A program made the position numbers and the translations under genes. From a gamma proteobacterium HdN1 (lineage in GTDB: Bacteria > Pseudomonadota > Gammaproteobacteria > Pseudomonadales > Ketobacteraceae): a stretch of 64,000 nucleotides of DNA. Location of the stretch: assembly GCA_000198515.1 (NCBI GenBank), contig FP929140.1:2082527-2146526 (forward strand), written 5' to 3'. Shown one piece after another: positions 29,053 through 38,116 of this stretch. The number at the start of each line of letters is the position of its first letter. Within the stretch, counting starts at the first letter, position 1. The notes beneath the pieces were generated by a model, which saw only the letters and a program-made list of their open reading frames with translations, did not search any database and had not been told where the DNA came from.

Positions 29053-30762
29053 ATGCTAACGATTGAAGGTACGGTATCGCTCAATATCGTAAAGGACCAA
29101 CTCGACGAGTCGTTGCGGCTTGCCGAAACCAGCCTTGAACAGTATCTGGACGAGCCGGAAGACGAACATCGCCTGCGTACCTGCATTGAAGAGCTGGTGC
29201 AGATCAAGGGTGTATTAAAGCTGATTGAGCTGCACGGCGCAGCCATGCTCAGCGAGGAAATGCTTGAGCTTATCAATATGCTGTTGGTTGGCCAGAGCAA
29301 AGAGCGTGATCATTCGCTCGGAATATTAAGTGGCGCGCTGATGGTGTTGAGTAAATACCTCGAATATGTGCAGTTACAGCAATACTCTCTGCCGGTATTG
29401 TTGGTTCCTGTGATCAATGAGGTGCGTTCTACGTTGCGTAAGCCGCTGCTTGCGGAGAGCATGTTTTTTGAGGTTCCGGTTTCTGTCGTGCAGCCGCCTG
29501 TATTGGGTGGAGAACCCGCTAATCCTGCACAGCTTATGCAGACGGGGCATCGCCTGCGACATTTGTATCAAGTGGGAATGCTGGGGGTGTTTAAGGGCGA
29601 TCGTGTGGATATGCATGCTCGTATGATGTTGCGTGCATTGACTCGGATCGAAGCCTTATCCGGTAGCGTCCCGATGGCGAGGTTGTGGTGGTTAGGGCGC
29701 GGCGTGCTTGAATCTGTCGCTGACAAACAGCTATCGGTGAATAATGTTCGCAAGTCACTTTTGGGGGCGATTGACCGCCAATTCCGCTCTGTGCTATCAG
29801 GGGGGGAAGCCGCTTTGATGGGGGAGCCGCCACAGGCCCTGCTGAAGGAATGCCTCTTTTTGACGGCGCTGGCGACACGGCCCGGCCCGGTGGCGCATCA
29901 GATTCAGAGTGCGTTTGCAATTCCGAAGGATCGTATTACCGACCACCGCCTGCAGGCACAAAGAGATGTAATGTTTGGGCCTGGCCGTTCGGTGATGCAT
30001 GCTGTCGTGGATGCGCTGCGCGAAGAGCTCACCTTTATCAAAGAGCAACTTGATTTGGGCGCACGCGGTGGACAAGAGGACGAGGGCGGGTTTTCTCGGA
30101 TTGCGGAGGCGCTTGGGCGCATCAGTAATACCCTGAAAATGTTAGGGCAGGAGGAGGTGGCTGCGGCATTGGCTGCCAAGCTCTCTGTGATTTCCAGTTG
30201 GGATCACAGCAGTATTGACGGTGAAAGCGCGGAGTTTCAGGCAGTGGCGGATGTCTTGCTTTATGTCGAAAACTCTGTGGCGATGTTGCTGCCTCGGCTC
30301 CAAGGTGCTCTGAGCAGTGCTGATGACGAGATGACCGAACTGCGTTCGCGCGGAATTTCTGTGTCTTTGTTGGATGATGCTCGTAAGGTGGTTGTAGAGG
30401 AATCGCGCGCGGGCTTGTCGCTTGCCAAACGGGCAATTGCCTCTTTTTTGGAATCCGAGGGAGACGGCATGCACCTAAGCAACGTGCCGGTTACGCTCAC
30501 GTCGGTTTGGGGTGGTCTGATCTTTCTGCAAATGAAGAGAGCTGCAGAGGTGATGCGTGCGTGCGAGGATTTTATATCCAGCAAGCTTCTGAATGAGCGC
30601 ACCAAACCCGACGCTCACACGATGGAAACCTTGGCGGATGCAATCACCAGCATTGATTATTATCTGGAAAGCCTAGAAGATAATAAGCCGATTGGGGATG
30701 GGATTCTGGAAGTAGCGGAGGAAAGTATGCAGGAGCTGGGGTTTCCGGTTAAGGCGGCATGA
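29053..30762 (+). CDS. Stand-alone protein resembling the N-terminus of ChpA/PilL chemosensory kinases
   Basis: A 569-residue all-helical protein. Residues 10-140 (LNIVKDQLDESLRLAETSLE, LRTCIEELVQIKGVLKLIEL, GAAMLSEEMLELINMLL) resemble the first Hpt-like domain of the type IV pilus chemosensory kinase ChpA from memory of that family. The phosphorylated His of a true Hpt domain is absent. No kinase, CheW or receiver domain follows, so this is a detached piece or a separate scaffold. AAGGA lies 7 bases before the ATG. It overlaps nudC by 4 bases (ATGA). Function unknown. Confidence 0.7.
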   Translation: MLTIEGTVSLNIVKDQLDESLRLAETSLEQYLDEPEDEHRLRTCIEELVQIKGVLKLIELHGAAMLSEEMLELINMLLVGQSKERDHSLGILSGALMVLSKYLEYVQLQQYSLPVLLVPVINEVRSTLRKPLLAESMFFEVPVSVVQPPVLGGEPANPAQLMQTGHRLRHLYQVGMLGVFKGDRVDMHARMMLRALTRIEALSGSVPMARLWWLGRGVLESVADKQLSVNNVRKSLLGAIDRQFRSVLSGGEAALMGEPPQALLKECLFLTALATRPGPVAHQIQSAFAIPKDRITDHRLQAQRDVMFGPGRSVMHAVVDALREELTFIKEQLDLGARGGQEDEGGFSRIAEALGRISNTLKMLGQEEVAAALAAKLSVISSWDHSSIDGESAEFQAVADVLLYVENSVAMLLPRLQGALSSADDEMTELRSRGISVSLLDDARKVVVEESRAGLSLAKRAIASFLESEGDGMHLSNVPVTLTSVWGGLIFLQMKRAAEVMRACEDFISSKLLNERTKPDAHTMETLADAITSIDYYLESLEDNKPIGDGILEVAEESMQELGFPVKAA

Positions 30763-31625
30763 GATCACCTTTTGATGCGCCATCACGGTGGCGTTTCTTG
30801 GCTGGCGCAAAAGGCACGGCCTATGCGGGGGATGCGTTTTATTTTGTTTTTCAGTCAGGACGCTTGGTTGTCAATACGGGGCCTGATGGTCCAATCGTAC
30901 AAGCCGCACGTTTTCAGCATTACGGATTGATGCCTGATCATCTGCATTTCCTTGGTTTATGGCAGGGCATTTCCTGTGTTTCTGGCGAGCTTGCTGCGGA
31001 AGTTCTTCTCCCGCCGGGGTATGCCGCCGTTGATCTCCGGCGTTTTGCAATGGAAGTGCAGGATGAAGACCTGTTTGCAATGGCGTCGCGCGCGCAGCAA
31101 ATTGTCGATTGGGAACATACCTACCGTTTTTGCTGTCGCTGCGGCAGCCCTGTACAGGATCATCCACAAGATTTCGCAAAGGTCTGCGCACGTTGCGGCT
31201 ATGCGCAGTACCCGCGTATTTCGCCATGCGTCATCATGTTGGTAACGCGTGGGGAGGAGGTGTTGTTAGCGCAAGGTACTCGGTTCACGCGCCCGATGTA
31301 CTCCACGCTTGCCGGATTTGTAGAGCCGGGCGAAACGCTCGAACAGGCGGTGCAACGTGAGGTCTGGGAGGAGGTGGGTGTACTCGTAGACCATCTGCAA
31401 TACCGTGGCAGCCAGCCTTGGCCCTTTCCGCATTCTCTGATGATGGGTTTCTGGGCGCAGTACGCCGAAGGAGAAATAATCGTTGACCCAGAAGAAATTA
31501 CAGATGCCCGCTGGTACCATGTCTCGTCCCTGCCGCCTATCCCTCCGCAGGGGTCCATCGCGCGTCGCTTGATTGACAGCTACCGTGATTACCTAGGGGT
31601 GCCATCCACGCCACAGAGGTGGTAA
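30759..31625 (+). CDS. nudC: NAD(H) pyrophosphatase / RNA decapping hydrolase NudC
   Basis: Nudix hydrolase that cleaves NAD(H) to NMN(H) and AMP and removes NAD caps from RNA. A zinc ribbon FCCRCGS...VCARCGY lies at about residues 123-146. The Nudix box GFVEPGETLEQAVQREVWEE is complete, and SQPWPFPHSLMMGF is the NudC-specific signature. It is 288 residues. The 4-base overlap with the preceding gene suggests translational coupling. Confidence 0.97.
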   Translation: MRSPFDAPSRWRFLAGAKGTAYAGDAFYFVFQSGRLVVNTGPDGPIVQAARFQHYGLMPDHLHFLGLWQGISCVSGELAAEVLLPPGYAAVDLRRFAMEVQDEDLFAMASRAQQIVDWEHTYRFCCRCGSPVQDHPQDFAKVCARCGYAQYPRISPCVIMLVTRGEEVLLAQGTRFTRPMYSTLAGFVEPGETLEQAVQREVWEEVGVLVDHLQYRGSQPWPFPHSLMMGFWAQYAEGEIIVDPEEITDARWYHVSSLPPIPPQGSIARRLIDSYRDYLGVPSTPQRW

Positions 31626-31631
31626 TTGTCA

Positions 31632-32279
31632 ATGAGCATTGATTGGTTTACAGGGTTTGCCGCTTTGTTGGCGGTACTTGCGCTATTTTTTGGACTGCGT
31701 TACCTATTAAAACCAAACTGGTTTCGTGGTTGGGTGCAGGGGAATCTTGGAATCATATTGCTTGCGCTTGCGGTTGCTCTAGGCTTGCTTGTCTACAACA
31801 CGTCCCAATATCACGCACTAGATCCGAACTTGCCGGTAGCCGTGATCAGCATAACCGAGCAAAAGCCTCAGCATTATGAAATGCGAGTCACATCTGGAGG
31901 TGGGGAGGAGATTATTCGCACTATTGAAGGGGATCGATGGATGCTAACCCTGAGTGCGATTCGGTGGAGTGGCATACCTGCTATGTTGGGGGCGCGCACC
32001 AGTATTCGACTGGACGAGCTGCAAGCGCGTTTTTATGATCCGGAGCGCTTAGTCATTCAAGATCGCGTGATTCGGCCATTGAGCGAACCCGATTTACTGT
32101 TCGATAACTCAAAACATTTGCGCGCAATTGCGACTGTGTTGCGCTGGCTGCACCCTGAGCGTCACACCACCATTGCAGCTCCGTTTGCCGATGGCGCAAT
32201 TTTCAGCGTGCTGCTGACGCCAGATGGGCTGGACGTACGGCCGGTAAATGAGCGTGCTACTCTTGTGCTTGCAAAATAG
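31632..32279 (+). CDS. Hypothetical membrane protein with two N-terminal helices
   Basis: A 215-residue protein that I do not recognise functionally. Two hydrophobic helices (GFAALLAVLALFFGLRYLL and GIILLALAVALGLLVYNT) are followed by a soluble domain of about 160 residues with beta-rich character (VISITEQKPQHYEMRVTS, PERLVIQDRVIRPLSEPD). I recall a similarly placed multi-helix protein near nudC and sohB in Pseudomonas. ATG 31632 is chosen; TTG 31626 has AGAGG at better spacing and would add two residues. It lies 6 bases after nudC and is probably cotranscribed. Confidence 0.7.
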   Translation: MSIDWFTGFAALLAVLALFFGLRYLLKPNWFRGWVQGNLGIILLALAVALGLLVYNTSQYHALDPNLPVAVISITEQKPQHYEMRVTSGGGEEIIRTIEGDRWMLTLSAIRWSGIPAMLGARTSIRLDELQARFYDPERLVIQDRVIRPLSEPDLLFDNSKHLRAIATVLRWLHPERHTTIAAPFADGAIFSVLLTPDGLDVRPVNERATLVLAK

Positions 32280-32300
32280 AATCGTGCTTGCAAAATAGAA
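32265..32300 (+). repeat. 17-bp direct repeat at the end of the hypothetical gene
   Basis: GTGCTTGCAAAATAGAA occurs at 32265-32281 and 32284-32300 (19-bp period). The first copy encodes the last residues and stop of the upstream gene, and the second is a non-coding echo in the leader of sohB. Confidence 0.85.
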
Positions 32301-32335
32301 ATTTCAATTTTTTATCATTACTACAGGACTTTTGC

Positions 32336-33370
32336 GTGACCGAGTTTTTTACGGAATATGGGATGTTTCTCGCAAAGACCATTACGGTCGTCGTTGCGTT
32401 TATGATGCTGTTTGGCACGCTTGCTTCTTTTTCCGCACGCAACAGGCATATTTCAAAGGGGCGGATTTCGATTAATTTTATCAATGATGACCTTGAGGAC
32501 ATGAAGGAGATCCTGAAAGGCAATATCTTAACCAAAGAAGATCTAAAGAAGGACGAAAAGGAACAGAAGAAAAAGGCCAAGGCTGAAAAGAAAGCGGATA
32601 CTCCTCAAGTTCGAAAGCGTGTTTATGTGCTGGATTTTAACGGTGATGTTCGGGCAGAGGGTGTTGAGAGCTTGCGTCAGGAAATTACTGCAATTCTGAC
32701 GTTTGCTACACCAGAAGATGAAGTCGTTATGCGGCTGGAAAGCCCTGGCGGCCAAGTGCATATGTACGGATTTGCAGCATCCCAGCTTGAACGCCTGAAG
32801 ACGCGAAACATTCCTCTCACGGTTTGCGTAGATAAGGTGGCTGCGAGCGGCGGCTATATGATGGCTTGTGTGGCCAACCGAATTATTGCTGCGCCGTTTG
32901 CAATTGTGGGGTCGATTGGTGTCGTGGCGGAGTTGCCCAACTTTAATCGCGTCCTAAAGCGCTTGGATATTGACTACGATGTTTATACTGCGGGTGAATT
33001 TAAGCGTACCGTTACCATGATGGGCGAGAATACGGCGGATGGCATCGCAAAATTCAAGGAAGAACTGGAGGACACGCAGGTGCTTTTCAAGGCGCTTGTA
33101 CATCGGCATCGTCCGCAACTCGCCATTGATGGTGTGGCAACGGGGGAGCACTGGTACGGCTCCAGCGCGCTGTCGAATGCGCTAATTGACGAGCTGGGCA
33201 CCAGTGATGACTACCTGTTTGATTTGAGCAAGAACGCGGATATTTTCGAAATCAAATATGAGATCCGTCGCGGTCTTGCAGAAAAACTGGGGCTTCACCT
33301 AGACGCGATGATCAAAAACGCGGTTGGCCGTGCGCTTCGCGACGCCAGTCGGGACGCGCGTTATCCTTAA
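32336..33370 (+). CDS. sohB: SohB-type inner-membrane peptidase (S49 family)
   Basis: Signal-peptide-peptidase-like serine protease of family S49. It starts at GTG 32336 (TEFFTEYGMFLAKTITVVV), with AGGA 7 bases upstream; this matches E. coli SohB, while the longer frame from 32288 does not. One N-terminal membrane helix is followed by a charged Lys/Glu-rich linker and the protease domain with Ser in DKVAASGGYMMACVANRI and Lys in YTAGEFKRTVTMMGENT. LESPGGQVHMYG forms the oxyanion region. It is 344 residues. A bidirectional terminator follows. Confidence 0.95.
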   Translation: MTEFFTEYGMFLAKTITVVVAFMMLFGTLASFSARNRHISKGRISINFINDDLEDMKEILKGNILTKEDLKKDEKEQKKKAKAEKKADTPQVRKRVYVLDFNGDVRAEGVESLRQEITAILTFATPEDEVVMRLESPGGQVHMYGFAASQLERLKTRNIPLTVCVDKVAASGGYMMACVANRIIAAPFAIVGSIGVVAELPNFNRVLKRLDIDYDVYTAGEFKRTVTMMGENTADGIAKFKEELEDTQVLFKALVHRHRPQLAIDGVATGEHWYGSSALSNALIDELGTSDDYLFDLSKNADIFEIKYEIRRGLAEKLGLHLDAMIKNAVGRALRDASRDARYP

Positions 33371-33389
33371 TTCTTCAAGCATCGCTAGC

Positions 33390-33425
33390 AAATTCTGGCG
33401 CACCGTAGATGCGCCAGAATTTTCA
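33390..33425. terminator. Bidirectional terminator between sohB and metH
   Basis: AAATTCTGGCGCA (33390-33402) pairs with TGCGCCAGAATTT (33410-33422) over 13 base pairs with the loop CCGTAGA. A and T runs flank both arms, which suits the convergent genes. Confidence 0.82.
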
Positions 33426-33436
33426 TCAGCAGGTTG

Positions 33437-36400
33437 CTATTTCTCGTCTGGATCGTAAGCAAGTGTTGGAGATAACCAACGTTCAGCCTGTTCTAGGGTG
33501 ACTTGCTTGCGGCGAGCGTAGTCTTCTACCTGGTCTTTGCCAATTTTTCCGACGTTAAAATATTTCGACTCAGGATGTGCAAAATACCAGCCGCTTACCG
33601 CTGCCGTTGGGAACATCGCAAAGTGATCGGTAAGCTGTAAGCCGATTCGAGTTTGCGGATCGAGCAAACGAAATAGCGTTGCTTTCTCGGAGTGATCGGG
33701 GCAGGCGGGGTAGCCTGGTGCTGGTCGAATGCCTTGATAGGCTTCGTTGATCAGTTCTTCGTTGTTCAATGATTCATCGTGTACATAGCCCCAAAACTCT
33801 TTGCGAACGCGTTCGTGCATGCGCTCTGCCATGGCCTCGGCGAGGCGGTCGGCGAGTGATTTGAGGAGGATGGCATTGTAATCGTCGTTCTTGGCTTCAT
33901 ACTGTTTCACTCGTTCTTGAACGGCGTCGCCTGCGTTCACCGCAAAGCCACCTACGTAGTCTTCGATACCGCTTTCACTGTCGGCCACGAAATCGGCTAG
34001 GCTGCGGCAAATGCCCTGCTTGGCTTTATCGACTTGTTGGCGCAACTGATGCAGCGTGGCGACCTGTGCGCCGCTTTCGTCAAATAGTTCAATATCGTTT
34101 GTGTCGTGTTTCCGATGCGCGCGCCAGAAGCCGACAACGGCGCGAGCGTTGATCCACTTCTCATCAATGATACGTTTGAGCATCACTTGCGCTTCCGCAA
34201 AAAGCTGTGAAGCGGCTTCCCCTACGACTTCATCTTTCAGAATGGCAGGGTATTTTCCGGTGAGCTCCCAAGCATTGAAGAAGGGGCCCCAGTCGATTCT
34301 TTCGACGACTTCTTCCAATGGATAGTGATCAAATACCTTTACACCCAAAAAGCTGGGGCGCGTAGGTTTGAAGTGGGTGAAGTCGATTTTTGGTGCCATC
34401 GCCTGTGCCTGTTCAAACGGCATGGGTGTGTTCGTTTTGCGGTTTGCGTTGCGTTGGCGGATGGTTGCGTATTCTTCGCGTCGTGCCTCAATGTAAGCGT
34501 TACGAAGTTCGGGATTTAGTAGCTGGCTTACGACGCCTACGGCACGAGATGCATCAGGGACGTATACGACGGCTTCGTTCTTATATTGCGGTTCAATCTT
34601 GACTGCGGTGTGTGCCTTGGATGTGGTTGCACCGCCAATCAATAACGGTAGATCTGAGCCGGTACGCTGCATTTCTTTGGCGACGTGTACCATTTCATCC
34701 AGAGAGGGGGTAATCAGGCCGCTCAGGCCGATCATGTCAACCTTTTCGTTTTTCGCGGTTTCCAGAATTTTTTCGCTGGGTACCATTACGCCAAGATCAA
34801 TTACTTCGTAGTTATTGCATTGCAGCACAACGCCAACGATGTTCTTGCCGATGTCGTGAACGTCGCCTTTCACGGTTGCCAGCAGGATTTTTCCCTTGCT
34901 TTCGGTGTTGCCGCCTTTTTCGGCTTCAATAAAGGGAATGAGGTGTGCAACGGCCGTTTTCATTACGCGAGCGCTTTTTACCACTTGCGGTAGAAACATT
35001 TTTCCGGAACCGAACAAATCGCCTACGACGTTCATTGCGTCCATCAGTGGGCCTTCGATGACTTCAATGGGGCGATTGGCTTTTTGGCGCGCAATCTCGG
35101 TGTCTTCGACGGCGTAAGTGGTGATTCCTTTGACGAGTGCGTATTCCAAGCGCTTTTCAACGGGTAGCTCACGCCAGCTTAAATCCTCTTTGGATTTTTG
35201 CGTGCCGCCACCACGGTACTGTTCTGCAATTTCTAACATGCGATCTGTGGCATCTTCCCGACGATTGAGCACTACGTCTTCGACGCGCTCTTTGAGTTCT
35301 GCGGGGATGTCTTCGTAGATTGCGAGCTGCCCCGCATTGACGATGCCCATCGTCAAACCGGCTTTGATTGCATGATAGAGCAATACTGCGTGGATGGCTT
35401 CGCGCACGGTTTCGTTGCCGCGAAACGAGAAGGATACGTTGCTAATGCCGCCAGACGATTTTGCGTAGGGTAGGTTTTGTTTGATATAGGCGCAGGCGTT
35501 GATAAAATCGACGCCGTAATTATTATGTTCTTCAATGCCCGTTGCGATCGCAAATGCGTTGGGGTCAAAAATAATATCTTCCGGTGGAAAGCCGATGCTC
35601 ACGAGGCAATCGTAAGAGCGTTTGGTAATCTGCTGTTTGCGCTCTAGCGTATCGGCTTGCCCCGTTTCATCGAACGCCATCACCACTGCGGCGGCACCGT
35701 ATTCCATGCAGAGGCGAGCTCGTTCGATAAATTCTGCTTCGCCTTCTTTGAGGCTGATGGAATTGACGATTGGTTTTCCCTGGATGCGCTTGAGACCTTC
35801 TTCGATGATTTCCCAGCGGGAAGAATCCACCATGATCGGGACGCGGCTAATAGTGGTTTCCATGGATAGCATGTTCAGGAAGCGCATCATCGCCGCCTGG
35901 GAATCCAGCATGCCTTCGTCCATATTGATGTCGATGACTTGTGCGCCGTTTTCAACCTGTTCGCGGGCGACTTCTAGGGCTTCTTCGTACTTCTCTTCGC
36001 GGATCAGGCGGCGGAAGCGTGCGGAGCCGGTGACGTTGGTGCGTTCGCCGACGTTTACGAACAGTGAGTGCTCGTCGATATTGAAGGCTTCCATACCGGC
36101 TAGGCGCATTGCCTTGGGAAGCTCTGGGCGCGGGCGGGGCGGGTAGCTGGCGACGGCTTCGGCAATGGCGCGGATGTGCTCGGGCGTGGTTCCACAGCAA
36201 CCGCCAACGATGTTGAGAAAGCCGCTGGCTGCAAAATCACGCACGATCGCCGCCATTTGCTCGGCGCTTTGATCATATTCGCCAAATTCGTTCGGGAGGC
36301 CGGCGTTGGGGTGAGCGCTTACAAAACATTCTGCTTTTGTAGAGAGCTCATCTACATAGGGGCGGAGCTGTTCCGCGCCCAATGCGCAGTTGAATCCCAT

Positions 36401-37129
36401 GCTGAGCGGTTTGGCGTGGCGCAGGGAGTTGTAGAAGGCTTCGACCGTTTGGCCGGAGAGGGTTCGCCCGGCTTGATCAACGATGGTTCCGGAAATCATG
36501 ATCGGCAGGGTGATGCCGCGCGCCGCAAACACTCGCCGTACCGCAAAAACGGCGGCTTTTGCGTTGAGCGTGTCGAAAATGGTTTCGATCAGGATAATAT
36601 CTGCGCCGCCGTCCATCAGGCCGTGGGTGGCTTCGGTGTAGTTCTCTACAAGATCGTCAAAGGTTACGGATCGGGCGGCAGGGTCGTTTACGTCACGAGA
36701 CATGGAGGCCGTGCGGTTGGTGGGGCCGAGAACGCCAGCGACAAAGCGTGGTTTTTCTGGCGTTTTTGCGGTGTAGGCATCGGCCGCTTCGCGCGCAAGG
36801 CGGGCGCCCTCACGGTTCAGCTCGTAAACGATTTCTTCAAGGTGATAGTCTGCTTGAGAAATTCGCTGGGCGTTGAAGGTGTTGGTTTCAAGAATATCGG
36901 CGCCGGCTTCGAGATAATCAAGGTGTATCTGACGGATCACATCGGGGCGCGTCAGGCATAGTAAGTCATTGTTTCCTTTGAGATCATGCGGATGAGCTTG
37001 GAAGCGCTCTCCACAAAAATCCGCTTCTGAGAGCTTGCGCTGCTGTATCATCGTGCCCATCGCACCATCTAGGATTAGAATCCGCTCTTGAATGGCTTGA
37101 TGAATCGCGGAAGTCCGAGAGGTGTTCAT
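33437..37129 (-). CDS. metH: Methionine synthase, cobalamin-dependent
   Basis: Transfers the methyl group of 5-methyltetrahydrofolate to homocysteine through cobalamin. Four modules are in order. The homocysteine domain opens with [13 protein letters not shown] and has the zinc ligands in [13 protein letters not shown]. The pterin domain includes [14 protein letters not shown]. The cobalamin domain has the axial histidine in [17 protein letters not shown] and [14 protein letters not shown]. The SAM-reactivation domain ends with [11 protein letters not shown] and [13 protein letters not shown]. It is 1230 residues from ATG 37129, close to the E. coli 1227; the frame opens 20 residues earlier at 37189. 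It is divergent from nfuA with a palindrome in between. Confidence 0.97.
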   Translation of the reverse strand: MNTSRTSAIHQAIQERILILDGAMGTMIQQRKLSEADFCGERFQAHPHDLKGNNDLLCLTRPDVIRQIHLDYLEAGADILETNTFNAQRISQADYHLEEIVYELNREGARLAREAADAYTAKTPEKPRFVAGVLGPTNRTASMSRDVNDPAARSVTFDDLVENYTEATHGLMDGGADIILIETIFDTLNAKAAVFAVRRVFAARGITLPIMISGTIVDQAGRTLSGQTVEAFYNSLRHAKPLSMGFNCALGAEQLRPYVDELSTKAECFVSAHPNAGLPNEFGEYDQSAEQMAAIVRDFAASGFLNIVGGCCGTTPEHIRAIAEAVASYPPRPRPELPKAMRLAGMEAFNIDEHSLFVNVGERTNVTGSARFRRLIREEKYEEALEVAREQVENGAQVIDINMDEGMLDSQAAMMRFLNMLSMETTISRVPIMVDSSRWEIIEEGLKRIQGKPIVNSISLKEGEAEFIERARLCMEYGAAAVVMAFDETGQADTLERKQQITKRSYDCLVSIGFPPEDIIFDPNAFAIATGIEEHNNYGVDFINACAYIKQNLPYAKSSGGISNVSFSFRGNETVREAIHAVLLYHAIKAGLTMGIVNAGQLAIYEDIPAELKERVEDVVLNRREDATDRMLEIAEQYRGGGTQKSKEDLSWRELPVEKRLEYALVKGITTYAVEDTEIARQKANRPIEVIEGPLMDAMNVVGDLFGSGKMFLPQVVKSARVMKTAVAHLIPFIEAEKGGNTESKGKILLATVKGDVHDIGKNIVGVVLQCNNYEVIDLGVMVPSEKILETAKNEKVDMIGLSGLITPSLDEMVHVAKEMQRTGSDLPLLIGGATTSKAHTAVKIEPQYKNEAVVYVPDASRAVGVVSQLLNPELRNAYIEARREEYATIRQRNANRKTNTPMPFEQAQAMAPKIDFTHFKPTRPSFLGVKVFDHYPLEEVVERIDWGPFFNAWELTGKYPAILKDEVVGEAASQLFAEAQVMLKRIIDEKWINARAVVGFWRAHRKHDTNDIELFDESGAQVATLHQLRQQVDKAKQGICRSLADFVADSESGIEDYVGGFAVNAGDAVQERVKQYEAKNDDYNAILLKSLADRLAEAMAERMHERVRKEFWGYVHDESLNNEELINEAYQGIRPAPGYPACPDHSEKATLFRLLDPQTRIGLQLTDHFAMFPTAAVSGWYFAHPESKYFNVGKIGKDQVEDYARRKQVTLEQAERWLSPTLAYDPDEK

Positions 37130-37231
37130 GATGAATGAATCCTTTTGCGCTTTGGTTTGAAAATGAAAGTGTTTGAAAGATTTGGGCACAACCGTTTGGT
37201 GAATGAAGCATCACAACGGTAAAAATGGGAG

Positions 37232-37253
37232 TATATCAAAAAATTTTGATATA
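37232..37253. promoter_or_regulatory. Perfect palindrome in the metH-nfuA divergent spacer (operator candidate)
   Basis: TATATCAAAA and TTTTGATATA are exact inverted arms separated by AA, 22 bases in all, 103 bases upstream of the metH ATG. An AT-rich symmetric site like this suggests a dimeric regulator. I see no MetJ-type tandem boxes and no riboswitch in the 302-base spacer. Confidence 0.6.
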
Positions 37254-37431
37254 GAATGCTCTCGGCGGAATAAGGTCTGATCTTGACCATTTTACTTGGT
37301 TTTTAGGCGTCAAGCCGGTAAACTTTGCACCTGAAATTGGCTTTTTGTGCTCCCGTGATTTGTATTTTACGAAAACGTCTACGCAAAGCCCCCTCCCGAT
37401 CGACTTAACTGTTGCCTAAGAGACTTAACTG

Positions 37432-38031
37432 ATGTCCGAGTCAGCACCGCTCATTACCATCACATCTGCCGCTCAAGAATACCTTCGTGACTTGCTTGTC
37501 AAACAACAAACCGATGGAATGGGCGTTCGAATTTTTGTGGAGAAGCCTGGTACGCCCTACGCGGAGTGCTGCATGGCGTATTGTGGCGCCGGTGAAAGCG
37601 AACCCACCGATGAAAAGGTCGTGCATGGCAACCTTGTGGCCTATATCGACGCGGCAAGCGTGCCGTACCTTGAAGACGCGGTGATTGATTACGCGAAAGA
37701 CCGTTTGGGCGGCCAGCTTACCTTTCGCGCCCCAAAATCAAAAGTCCCGCAGATTGGTGAAAACAGCAGTGTAGAAGAGCGTATCAACCACATTATCTTT
37801 TCTGAAATCAATCCGCAACTCGCCTCTCACGGTGGTAGCGTTGAGCTTCAGCAGCTCATTGACGACGACACGGTGGCCATTCTCAAATTTGGTGGAAGTT
37901 GCCAAGGCTGCGGCATGATCGACGTAACCTTGAAGCAGGGTGTTGAAAAAACGTTGCTGGATCGCGTGCCTGAGCTTAAGCGCGTGACAGACGTTACCGA
38001 TCACTCCAATCGCGAAAATGCTTATTATTGA
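37432..38031 (+). CDS. nfuA: Fe-S biogenesis protein NfuA
   Basis: Iron-sulfur carrier that delivers 4Fe-4S clusters to client enzymes such as aconitase. An N-terminal degenerate A-type domain ([31 protein letters not shown]) lacks the usual cysteine pattern. The C-terminal NifU-like domain ([20 protein letters not shown]) has the cluster-binding pair in [17 protein letters not shown]. It is 199 residues, near the E. coli 191. It is divergent from metH as in Pseudomonas. Confidence 0.96.
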   Translation: MSESAPLITITSAAQEYLRDLLVKQQTDGMGVRIFVEKPGTPYAECCMAYCGAGESEPTDEKVVHGNLVAYIDAASVPYLEDAVIDYAKDRLGGQLTFRAPKSKVPQIGENSSVEERINHIIFSEINPQLASHGGSVELQQLIDDDTVAILKFGGSCQGCGMIDVTLKQGVEKTLLDRVPELKRVTDVTDHSNRENAYY

Positions 38032-38055
38032 TAGGCGCGAGTTGCCGCCGGACGC

Positions 38056-38089
38056 TTTGTAGGGGTGGGCTTGAACCCGCCCCTACAAA
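38056..38089. repeat. REP-like palindrome / possible terminator between nfuA and the DAHP synthase gene
   Basis: TTTGTAGGGG and CCCCTACAAA, extended inward by a G-T and three G-C pairs, form a 14-pair stem around CTTGAA in the convergent spacer. The element has short T and A runs at its edges. Such GTAGGGG/CCCCTAC palindromes occur as dispersed repeats in many genomes; only one copy is visible here. Confidence 0.6.
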
Positions 38090-38116
38090 TCAGCTGCCCA
38101 CAGGCGCCATTACAGC

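Noticed and set aside
36176-36961. 261-codon plus-strand frame inside metH
   Set aside because: It lies wholly antisense to the conserved homocysteine domain of metH and its translation is a composition artefact.
37190-37431. Possible SAM or cobalamin riboswitch before metH
   Set aside because: I see no conserved riboswitch cores such as a B12-box-like stretch; only the palindrome is evident.
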